Below, piece by piece: positions 1 through 6,391 of a stretch of 14,575 nt of DNA. Location of the stretch: NCBI GenBank assembly GCA_030642405.1, contig DAOWNV010000035.1, positions 1-14,575 on the forward strand, given 5' to 3'. This stretch comes from Desulfosarcina sp. (GTDB taxonomy: Bacteria; Desulfobacterota; Desulfobacteria; Desulfobacterales; Desulfosarcinaceae). Under the pieces are notes generated by a model, which was not told the origin of the DNA, did not search any database, and worked only from the letters and a program-made list of their open reading frames with translations. The stretch's first letter is position 1. Each line of letters starts with the position of its first letter. Position numbers and translations under genes: made by a program.

Positions 1-429
1 AAGTGCTGACGTGTTCTTGTTTCCCATGGTTTCCCCCTAACTGGTAAATAGCCCGTGCAGAGGAAACATTGAAATTTGTCAATGACATTTCCCCTGTAGG
101 ACCGGCAGGAACAATAAAAGAACGAAAGACCGTATCAGGTTCCTGGATCCGTAGTTTGAGTAAGTTGGAAAATTAGCAATGCATCAATGGTGAACGACAT
201 GACCCGTGAGTTGAGTTTCCAGTCGGCAAGCAACGACACAACAACAATGATAGGGTGAAAAGGTGATTTTTTGCCAGCATTCACAGTAAATGTAACATCA
301 AAATGAGAAATCCTCTTTACTACCATAGCACTTTGCTTTTAAACTGCAACCGAAAAAATGAAAAACCTTTGGGCCTTGCTTTAAACAACATGAAATGAGA
401 AAGTGTAATGGCTTTGGAGAGATTCAGTT
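1..429. other. AT-rich region without a convincing gene
   Basis: I find no coding frame here that I can support. Short open frames exist on both strands, including one of about 63 codons on the minus strand (135-326), but it has no ribosome binding site and its predicted protein shows no recognisable motif. The first 60 bases contain stops in all forward frames, so no tail of an upstream gene can be assigned. The region contains a hairpin at 62-92, listed separately. It ends with a purine-rich GGAGAG (416-421) that serves the FGGY kinase start at 430. A TGTAAT at 404-409 could be a -10 element, but no good -35 box lies at the right distance. Confidence 0.6.
62..92. repeat. Hairpin-forming inverted repeat
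   Basis: The left arm GGAAACATTGA (62-72) pairs with TCAATG (79-84) and TTTCC (88-92). This gives 11 base pairs interrupted by a 3-base bulge (85-87), with a 6-base loop AATTTG. No T-run follows on either strand, so it does not look like a standard intrinsic terminator. It could be the 3' end of an upstream transcript, an operator, or chance. The stem is AT-rich. Confidence 0.35.
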
Positions 430-1983
430 ATGACGGAAAAAAATCTTCTACTGTCCATCGATAATGGAACACAAAGCCTCAAAGCGCTTGTGTTTGATAC
501 CCGTGGCAACCTTGTAGCAAGAGAACAGGTATTATTCGCCCCCTATTTTTCCGAACGACCCGGATGGGCCGAACAGGATCCCGACCTTTTCTGGAACGCA
601 TTGTGTCACGCTTGCCGGAAAATCTTTGATGAAAAGACCTTTGAACGATCAAGGCTTGCGGGCATGTCGGTTACTACCCAGCGGGGAACGGTTGTCAACG
701 TGGATAGAAAGGGGATTCCGTTACGACCGGCCATTCTCTGGTTGGATCAACGCAGGTGTCGCGGTTTGACGCCTATAGGAGGGTTGTGGGGAGCGTTTTT
801 CAAAATTGCCGGACTGACGAAAACCATTGCAACGTTTCAATCCCAAGCCGAAGCCAACTGGATCATTAAAAACCAACCGGAAATCTGGGCGCAAACCCAT
901 AAATTCCTGTTGCTTTCCGGTTATCTGAATTTCCGGCTGACCGGAAAATTCACGGACTCCATCGGCAGTCAAGTCGGTTATCTCCCCTTTGACTACAAGC
1001 GGCTGCAATGGGCCCGCCCTTTTGACTGGAAGTGGAAGTGCGTACCAGTGGAACCCGACCGACTGCCACGGTTGATTGCACCCGGCCAAACTCTTGGAAC
1101 CGTTAGTCGTCAGGCCTCTATGAAGACCGGTATCCCGGCCGATTTGCCGGTGATTGCCGCTGCGGCGGATAAAGCCTGTGAGGTGATCGGTTCCGGGAGC
1201 CTGGATCCTTCGGTCGGATGCTTGAGCTACGGAACAACGGCAACCATCAATATCAACCACCATCGGTATGTCGAACCGATTCGCCTGTTGCCCGCCTACC
1301 CCAGTGCCATTCCAGGATATCACGCAATAGAGGTTCAAGTCTTTCGCGGTTTCTGGATGGTGGACTGGTTCAAAAAAGAATTCGGCTTTTCGGAACGACA
1401 TGAAGCGAAGACAAACACAGTCGAAGAGCTGTTTGACCAAATGCTTGAAGATGTGCCTCCCGGATCCATGGGTCTTATGCTTCAACCCTTTTGGACACCA
1501 GGCATCCGAGCACCAGGTCCTGAAGCCAAAGGTGCAATCATCGGATTTGGAGATGTTCATACCCGTGCGTACATCTATCGATCCATTATAGAAGGGCTAA
1601 TCTACGCCTTGCGCGAAGGAAAGGAACGTATCGAACGGCGAAGCGGAATTCCCATATCCAGCTTGTATGTTTCAGGAGGCGGAAGCAGCAGTGACCAGGT
1701 GCTTCAGATCACGGCTGACATCTTCGGACTCCCCGCAACCAGACCCCATCTTTACGACACGTCGGGCCTTGGTGCGGCCATCGACGCAGCGGTGGGGGTA
1801 GGACTACACCGTGACTTTATAACAGCTATTGCTGCGATGACGCGTACTGGTGATCGATTTCAACCCAATCCAGCCAATCACCGACGCTACGATGCTCTTT
1901 ATCGCAACGTTTACCTAAAAATGTATCGACAGTTAAAGCCACTTTACAAAAAGATACAAGAAATCACACAATACCCGGAATAA
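430..1983 (+). CDS. FGGY-family carbohydrate kinase
   Basis: This 517-residue protein has the two-domain FGGY sugar-kinase layout and the family's usual length (about 480-550). It should transfer a phosphate from ATP to a sugar or polyol in the cytoplasm. Visible motifs are the N-terminal phosphate-binding turn SIDNGTQSLKALVFD (9-23), PGWAEQDPDLFW (44-55), ILWLDQRR (102-109), the region around AAAADKACEVIGSG (243-256) with D247 as candidate catalytic base, LSYGTTATIN (265-274), and the C-terminal ATP-binding SGGGSSSDQ (415-423). Many xylulokinases have a Gly just before the catalytic Asp; here it is Ala. The start at 430 is supported by GGAGAG eight bases upstream. No transporter or sugar-pathway gene is adjacent, so the substrate (xylulose, glycerol, ribulose or other) cannot be named. 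The family call is firm and the substrate is unknown. Confidence 0.93.
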   Translation: MTEKNLLLSIDNGTQSLKALVFDTRGNLVAREQVLFAPYFSERPGWAEQDPDLFWNALCHACRKIFDEKTFERSRLAGMSVTTQRGTVVNVDRKGIPLRPAILWLDQRRCRGLTPIGGLWGAFFKIAGLTKTIATFQSQAEANWIIKNQPEIWAQTHKFLLLSGYLNFRLTGKFTDSIGSQVGYLPFDYKRLQWARPFDWKWKCVPVEPDRLPRLIAPGQTLGTVSRQASMKTGIPADLPVIAAAADKACEVIGSGSLDPSVGCLSYGTTATININHHRYVEPIRLLPAYPSAIPGYHAIEVQVFRGFWMVDWFKKEFGFSERHEAKTNTVEELFDQMLEDVPPGSMGLMLQPFWTPGIRAPGPEAKGAIIGFGDVHTRAYIYRSIIEGLIYALREGKERIERRSGIPISSLYVSGGGSSSDQVLQITADIFGLPATRPHLYDTSGLGAAIDAAVGVGLHRDFITAIAAMTRTGDRFQPNPANHRRYDALYRNVYLKMYRQLKPLYKKIQEITQYPE

Positions 1984-2087
1984 TGGGACATTCGGCCTAT
2001 ATGGGAGAATCTAATAGAGGAAAATATGGGTAGAAGATGGAAAGTCCTATTATCCGGTTTTTAGTTGCTGTAGTATCGTAATAATTC

Positions 2088-2116
2088 TTGATTCCCCTCG
2101 CCTCCTTTTTTATGAT
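2088..2116 (+). promoter_or_regulatory. Candidate sigma-70 promoter of recN
   Basis: TTGATT (2088-2093) and TATGAT (2111-2116) are separated by exactly 17 bases. They match the -35 consensus at 4 of 6 positions and the -10 consensus at 5 of 6. Transcription would begin near 2123, giving a leader of about 43 bases before the recN ATG. The LexA-like palindrome at 2148-2163 lies within that leader. Inference from sequence only. Confidence 0.5.
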
Positions 2117-2147
2117 GACCGAATTTAACCGATTTGTAAAAGAAAGC

Positions 2148-2163
2148 CTGTAGCGATATACAG
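2148..2163. promoter_or_regulatory. LexA-type SOS box before recN
   Basis: The 16-mer CTGTAGCGATATACAG has the form CTGT-N8-ACAG. It agrees with the gammaproteobacterial LexA consensus CTGTATATATATACAG at 13 of 16 positions, and its outer arms CTGTA and TACAG are perfectly complementary. It ends 2 bases before the recN start codon. recN is a classical SOS gene, which makes the match more meaningful. LexA motifs vary a lot among deltaproteobacterial lineages, so whether this organism's LexA recognises it is an inference. Confidence 0.6.
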
Positions 2164-2165
2164 CC

Positions 2166-3863
2166 ATGCTTAAAGAGTTGATCATAAAAAACTTTGCTAT
2201 TATCGACGACATGAACATCCGCTTCGAAACGGGGCTGACGGTTTTAAGCGGCGAGACCGGTGCCGGAAAATCGATAATTATCAATGCGGTAAACCTGCTT
2301 TTAGGGTCTCGGGCAAGCTCCAAAATGATCCGGGACGGGTATGACGCCGCCGAACTGTCGGCATTTTTCGTTGTTCCCGAAGCCTCGAGGGCTGCTGCAA
2401 TCATGGCTGAAAACGGGTACGCACCGGAAGAAGGGTTGCTGGTGCGAAGAATAATTGCAGGCAACGACCGCCATCGCGTATACATCAACGACCGAAGGGC
2501 AACCATGCAGATGCTGGCTGCCATTACCGGCGACCTGGCCAGTATTTCCGGGCAACACGCCCACCAGGGATTACTTAATGAAGAAACCCACTTGGCCATT
2601 CTGGATCATTATGGTACGCTTTTGCCCTTGGTCAAAAAAGTTTCGGATCAATATGAAAAAGTGGTTCCCCTGTTCCAAGCCCTTGAAGATCTGAAAGAAA
2701 AAAAAAATAACCGAGAAAAAGAGATGGACCTGTTAAGATACCAGGTAGCTGAGATAGCCGACGCCGATATTGTGCCGGAAGAGGATAAATTTCTTGAAAA
2801 AGAGAGGTCTCGACTAAAGCATTCGGAAACCCTTCACAAAATTGTTTACCTTGCCATTGAAACCCTTTACGGTGCCGATGGCGCAATTTTGGAGCGTTTG
2901 GGCGAAATACGCAAAGAAATGGAAAAAGCCGCTTCCCTGGATGATGAACTGTCAGGTATTCTGGATGTGCTTTCAAGCCATTATTTCGGGCTTGAGGATG
3001 TGACGGAATCGTTTCGGAAATATCTGGGAGGGTTGGACCTCGAAACGGACCGGCTCGAATCCGTGGATGCCCGTCTGGATATGATCAACCGAATGAAGCG
3101 AAAACACGGTGGATCACTGGAAGCACTGTTTAAAAAACGGGATGCCATTGATAACGAATTGCGTGCCATTGATAATCTGGATGAAGAGATCCAACGCGTA
3201 GAAAGACGGTTGAGCAAAGTATACGAGCAATTGGCAGCGCTTTCGCGCTCCTTGTCCAAAAAAAGAAAAGATGTAGCCGGAAACTTTGCGAAATCGGTTG
3301 AAAAAGAACTGGCCGATCTGAAAATGGAAGGAACCCGATTTTCCGTCGATCTGTCCCATCCCTCCAAAGGCAATGTGGCATCTCCATGGCTTTGCGTGGA
3401 TGGCTACCAACTGTCGCTAACAGGTATCGACAGGGCTGCTTTCATGATCGCCCCCAACGTAGGAGAATCGTTAAAAGCACTTTCGGCCATCGCTTCAGGT
3501 GGGGAGCTTTCACGAGTTGTACTGGCGCTAAAGGCCATCTTGGCAAAAACAGATTCAGTGGGGACGGTTATTTTTGATGAGGTCGATGCTGGAATCGGCG
3601 GGGCTGTAGCCGGCGTTGTGGGAAAAAAGCTGAACTCTCTTGCTAAAAAGCACCAATTGATTTGTATCACCCATCTTCCCCAGATCGCCCGATTTGGTAA
3701 ACATCATTTTTATATAGAAAAGCGAGTTCAAGATGGGCGGACAACCACTGTTATAAAGCCAATGAGTCAGGAAAAAAGGGTTACCGAGCTTGCACGCATG
3801 CTGGACGGTGAAGAAGTTACGCAAACTGCATTGGATCATGCCCGTGCTCTTATTGAACATTAG
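2166..3863 (+). CDS. recN: DNA repair protein RecN
   Basis: RecN is an SMC-like cytoplasmic ATPase that acts at DNA double-strand breaks together with RecA. The 565-residue length fits the family (about 550-580). The N-terminus MLKELIIKNFAIIDDM is typical RecN and supports the start at 2166. Walker A is GETGAGKS (29-36). The middle (about 155-380) is charged and coiled-coil-like, as expected for the SMC arms. The C-terminal half-site has the ABC signature SGGELS (444-449), Walker B VIFDEVD with D471 and E472, and the switch histidine in ITHLPQIARFG (H503). No good Shine-Dalgarno precedes the ATG: the expected place is occupied by the LexA-like palindrome. The gene lies 182 bases after the FGGY kinase and appears to have its own promoter, so it is probably transcribed independently and induced by DNA damage. 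Confidence 0.97.
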   Translation: MLKELIIKNFAIIDDMNIRFETGLTVLSGETGAGKSIIINAVNLLLGSRASSKMIRDGYDAAELSAFFVVPEASRAAAIMAENGYAPEEGLLVRRIIAGNDRHRVYINDRRATMQMLAAITGDLASISGQHAHQGLLNEETHLAILDHYGTLLPLVKKVSDQYEKVVPLFQALEDLKEKKNNREKEMDLLRYQVAEIADADIVPEEDKFLEKERSRLKHSETLHKIVYLAIETLYGADGAILERLGEIRKEMEKAASLDDELSGILDVLSSHYFGLEDVTESFRKYLGGLDLETDRLESVDARLDMINRMKRKHGGSLEALFKKRDAIDNELRAIDNLDEEIQRVERRLSKVYEQLAALSRSLSKKRKDVAGNFAKSVEKELADLKMEGTRFSVDLSHPSKGNVASPWLCVDGYQLSLTGIDRAAFMIAPNVGESLKALSAIASGGELSRVVLALKAILAKTDSVGTVIFDEVDAGIGGAVAGVVGKKLNSLAKKHQLICITHLPQIARFGKHHFYIEKRVQDGRTTTVIKPMSQEKRVTELARMLDGEEVTQTALDHARALIEH

Positions 3864-3879
3864 CCAAGGCCGGCATTGC

Positions 3880-3910
3880 TTGACAATTCATTAATAATGA
3901 TAAATTTTAT
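3880..3910 (+). promoter_or_regulatory. Candidate promoter of the fmdB operon
   Basis: A perfect -35 hexamer TTGACA (3880-3885) is followed by an AT-rich stretch, TAAATTTTAT (3901-3910). It can supply a -10 element such as TAAATT (spacer 15) or TTTTAT (spacer 19); neither spacing is ideal. It lies in the 71-base gap between recN and fmdB, and a strong ribosome binding site TAAGGAG (3922-3928) follows. Confidence 0.45.
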
Positions 3911-3934
3911 AGGGTTTTTCTTAAGGAGACAAAT

Positions 3935-4186
3935 ATGCCTATTTTTGAATTTAAATGCATGGATTGTAACGAATTCATGGAAATGTTAGTGATGGGTAAG
4001 CAGGATGAGGTGGAAACGGTCTGCTCTAAATGCGGTTCCGAAAACCTTGAACGGGTCCTTTCCTACACCAATCACACGGTCACTGGCGGCAGCCACAGCA
4101 GACAGGCCGATCCAGGGGCCAGTGCTCAAACCAGGTCCTGTAGCACGGGATCATGCACGACCTACACCATTCCAGGTCCGGCGTGA
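3935..4186 (+). CDS. FmdB-family zinc-ribbon protein
   Basis: This 83-residue protein has the N-terminal FmdB/CxxC_CxxC zinc-ribbon: MPIFEFKCMDC, then CSKCG, so Cys8, Cys11, Cys30 and Cys33 form two CxxC knuckles likely to bind zinc. The family is named after a putative regulator of formamidase genes, but its real role is mostly unknown. The tail (residues 47-83) is rich in Ser, Gly and Thr and carries two more cysteines in RSCSTGSCTTYTIPG, a style I associate with Desulfobacterota members of this family. The start at 3935 has an excellent Shine-Dalgarno, TAAGGAG, six bases upstream. It is probably the first gene of a unit continuing into the SH3-domain protein, the PfkB kinase and the TPR-like protein. 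Confidence 0.92.
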   Translation: MPIFEFKCMDCNEFMEMLVMGKQDEVETVCSKCGSENLERVLSYTNHTVTGGSHSRQADPGASAQTRSCSTGSCTTYTIPGPA

Positions 4187-4224
4187 TTCCACAAGTTGGA
4201 TGACTACGAAGCATATTACTTCCT

Positions 4225-4230
4225 GGAAGG
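4225..4230 (+). promoter_or_regulatory. Ribosome binding site choosing the start of the SH3 protein
   Basis: GGAAGG lies 8 bases before the ATG at 4239. The other in-frame ATG, at 4200, has no comparable site. The start at 4239 also places a basic residue and a hydrophobic core close to the N-terminus, as expected for a signal peptide. Confidence 0.6.
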
Positions 4231-4238
4231 TCAGCCCA

Positions 4239-4688
4239 ATGCCCGAACCGCTGAAAGCCACCCTACCCATTGTTCTGACCATTTTATTGGTCATGGTTGG
4301 AGCAGGCCACGCATCAGCACAAAGATTGAGTGTTAAAGCCCATATTGCCAATATTCGTGCGGAACCAAACACCAATTCCGTGGTCATCTGGCAGGTGGAG
4401 AAATATCATCCACTGACGATAATAAAAAAACAGGGCCATTGGTACCAATTCGAGGATTTCGAAGGTGACCGCGGGTGGATCCACAACTCCCTTTTGGTAG
4501 ATATTCGTGCTGTGATCGTGAAAAACAACAAGTGTAATATCCGCTCCGGACCGGGCACGGAAAACGATATTTTATTTACTGTTGATAAAGGTGTTCCTTT
4601 CAGAGTGCTTGAAGAGCGGGGAAAGTGGGTGCATGTGGTCCACGAAGATGGAGATAAGGGTTGGATTCATCAATCTTTGGTTTGGTAA
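4239..4688 (+). CDS. Secreted protein with two bacterial SH3 domains
   Basis: Read from 4239, the product is 149 residues. It begins with a signal peptide: one Lys, a hydrophobic stretch TLPIVLTILLVMVGAG, and a likely cleavage after ASA near residue 27. Two bacterial SH3-like domains follow. The first, about 29-87, contains ANIRAEPNTNS and RGWIHNSLL. The second, about 90-149, contains CNIRSGPGTEND and KGWIHQSLVW. The NIRxxPxTxS opening and the GWIHxSL ending repeat in both. Such domains often bind cell-wall peptides, so a periplasmic or envelope role is likely, but no enzyme domain is present. An upstream ATG at 4200 would add 13 residues; the GGAAGG site favours 4239. The frame also stays open back into fmdB, but that part looks non-coding. 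It lies 52 bases after fmdB and 27 before the PfkB gene. Confidence 0.85.
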   Translation: MPEPLKATLPIVLTILLVMVGAGHASAQRLSVKAHIANIRAEPNTNSVVIWQVEKYHPLTIIKKQGHWYQFEDFEGDRGWIHNSLLVDIRAVIVKNNKCNIRSGPGTENDILFTVDKGVPFRVLEERGKWVHVVHEDGDKGWIHQSLVW

Positions 4689-4715
4689 TTCTCTTAAAAT
4701 GAGTTAGGACTCAGC

Positions 4716-5705
4716 ATGGAATTTCAAGATGGCAAAACAAGGATCGTAGGACTCGGTTCTGCGCTTGTGGACCTTTTGGTTTATGAAAGCGATGATTTTG
4801 TCCATAGCAACGGTTTCGAAAAAGGGGGGATGACCTACGTCGAACCAGCGGATTTAAATCGGATTCTAAGTGAATCTTCCAATCCCCCAACTGAGGTACC
4901 GGGTGGATCGGCATGCAACACGGCAGTGGGTGTCGGTCAGTTGGGAGGCCTCGCTAGATTTGTTGGAAAGCGGGGGGATGATGAAAGCGGTCGGTTTTAT
5001 GAAAAGGCGCTGGTTGAACAAAAAGTGGAGCCCATTTTAATGACATCCCACATTTCTACGGGACGGGTACTATCTGTTATCACCCCAGACGCCCAACGCA
5101 CCATGCTCACTTACTTGGGTGCGTCAGCGGATACACAACCGCAGGAGATTACATCCGAGTGCTTCACTGACAGCGCCATCGCCCATATGGAAGGTTATCT
5201 GCTCTTTAATCCAGACTTGATGCTCACCTCTTTAAAGGCTGCCAAGCAAGCTGGAGCATTGGTTTCCCTAGACCTGGCCAGCTTTACCGTCGTAGAACAA
5301 TCAAAAGCCATACTAGATGAAATTATAGCACCCTATGTGGATATTCTATTTGCTAACGAGGACGAGGCCCGAGCGTACACAGGTGAAACGGATGAGACAA
5401 AAGCACTGACCATATTGGCCGAAGATGTGGAAATTGCTGCATTGAAAATGGGTGCCGGAGGAAGCCTCATCCAATATGGCAACCGGGTTTACCGGATTGC
5501 TGCTCAAGGATCGGGTACCGCCATTGATACAACCGGTGCCGGAGATCTCTGGGCTTCAGGCTTTTTGTATGGGTTGGTATCCGGCTATTCCATGGAAAAA
5601 TGCGGTTCTCTTGGATCGGCATGCGGGTATGAAGTATGCCAGGTGATTGGCGCCAACATCCCCGATGATGGATGGAAGCGAATCAAAAGGAAACTGGAGG
5701 AATAA
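4716..5705 (+). CDS. PfkB-family kinase, adenosine kinase-like
   Basis: This 329-residue protein is a ribokinase/PfkB-fold kinase that should phosphorylate a hydroxyl of a nucleoside or sugar using ATP. The first PfkB signature is around PGGSACNTAVGVGQLGG (62-78). The second is DTTGAGDLWASGFLYG (271-286), with D277 as the catalytic base and the GAG turn as anion hole. NEDEARAYTG (214-223) is the usual region after the central sheet. Proteins of this type in Desulfobacterota are commonly labelled adenosine kinase, but sugar kinases share the same motifs, so the substrate is not settled. AGGA (4706-4709) lies six bases before the ATG. The stop overlaps the next start in TAATG, so the YfgM-like gene is probably translationally coupled to it. 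Confidence 0.92.
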   Translation: MEFQDGKTRIVGLGSALVDLLVYESDDFVHSNGFEKGGMTYVEPADLNRILSESSNPPTEVPGGSACNTAVGVGQLGGLARFVGKRGDDESGRFYEKALVEQKVEPILMTSHISTGRVLSVITPDAQRTMLTYLGASADTQPQEITSECFTDSAIAHMEGYLLFNPDLMLTSLKAAKQAGALVSLDLASFTVVEQSKAILDEIIAPYVDILFANEDEARAYTGETDETKALTILAEDVEIAALKMGAGGSLIQYGNRVYRIAAQGSGTAIDTTGAGDLWASGFLYGLVSGYSMEKCGSLGSACGYEVCQVIGANIPDDGWKRIKRKLEE

Positions 5706-6391
5706 TGAAAAAAAAAACGGTTACCCGTAAGCAATTATTGAAAAAACCGGATCAATTCATCACTTTTTCTGGGAAAATGATTCAATTTGGAAGATCCCAT
5801 TTAAAATCGATCCTGATTGGTTCCGGCATAGTGGTAGCGCTTTTTTTAGCCGTTATCGTGGTTGGTCAAATAGCCAACCGTAACGAATTGAAGGCCTCTG
5901 AAAAAGTTGAAAAGGCTATAGCCAAGTATTCAGCCGCCCTTATGAAAACCAATCCTGAGGAGGCGTATCAGCTTGTTAAGAATGATTTTGAAGAAATTTT
6001 CCATAAATATGATACAAAGGTGTCTGCCAAGACTGCCCGTATCGTTTACGGGGATATCAGCTTTGCTGCGAAAGACGCCGATACTGCCATTGCCATGTAT
6101 AAGGGTGCATTGGATGACTATCTCCATTCGCCTGCTTTGAAAAATATCATCCTAAACGGTTTGGGATATGCGTATCTGTTGAAAAAGGAGAATCAAGAGG
6201 CCATTCAGGCTTTTGACAAAATTGTATCCGGAGAGGAATCGACCCTGAAAAAAGGAGCTCTTTTCAACTTGGCCTGGCTTTACGGGGATACTGGCGATAA
6301 GGAGAAAAGCTCTGCCATGTACAAGCAATTGTTGGACGATTTTCCGGACAGTATGTACAATGATCTGGTGAAAGAAAAAATCAACATTTAG
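5705..6391 (+). CDS. YfgM-like single-pass membrane protein with TPR-like domain
   Basis: The 228-residue product has a basic cytoplasmic N-terminus (1-34), one hydrophobic segment (about 35-57, SILIGSGIVVALFLAVIVVG) and a helical C-terminal region. That region has TPR-like helix pairs, for example around AIAMYKGALDDY, NGLGYAYLLKKENQEAIQAFDKI and FNLAWLYGDTGDKEKSSAMYKQLLDDFP. This architecture resembles YfgM (TPR_21 type), an ancillary partner of the SecYEG translocon and periplasmic chaperones in E. coli; the function here is inferred from architecture alone. The start at 5705 is chosen because GGAGG (5696-5700) lies four bases upstream and the ATG shares its A with the stop codon of the PfkB gene. 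An in-frame ATG at 5672 inside that gene is less likely. The stop codon overlaps the stop of the convergent response regulator by two bases. Confidence 0.85.
   Translation: MKKKTVTRKQLLKKPDQFITFSGKMIQFGRSHLKSILIGSGIVVALFLAVIVVGQIANRNELKASEKVEKAIAKYSAALMKTNPEEAYQLVKNDFEEIFHKYDTKVSAKTARIVYGDISFAAKDADTAIAMYKGALDDYLHSPALKNIILNGLGYAYLLKKENQEAIQAFDKIVSGEESTLKKGALFNLAWLYGDTGDKEKSSAMYKQLLDDFPDSMYNDLVKEKINI

Noticed and set aside
135..326. 63-codon minus-strand frame in the left intergenic region
   Set aside because: No ribosome binding site and no recognisable motif; its length is well within chance for an AT-rich region, though a small unknown protein cannot be fully excluded.
721..1560. Long minus-strand open frame opposite the FGGY kinase
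   Set aside because: It lies entirely antisense to a well-supported kinase, has no recognisable domain and no ribosome binding site; it is a by-product of the GC pattern of the real gene.
1997..2599. Minus-strand open frame covering the gap before recN and its first part
   Set aside because: It overlaps the conserved recN Walker A region antisense and encodes low-quality sequence without motifs; the gap is better explained by the recN promoter and operator.
4005..4238. Extension of the SH3 protein back into fmdB
   Set aside because: The frame is open, but it would overlap fmdB by 182 bases and precede a normal signal peptide; GGAAGG at 4225-4230 marks the start at 4239.
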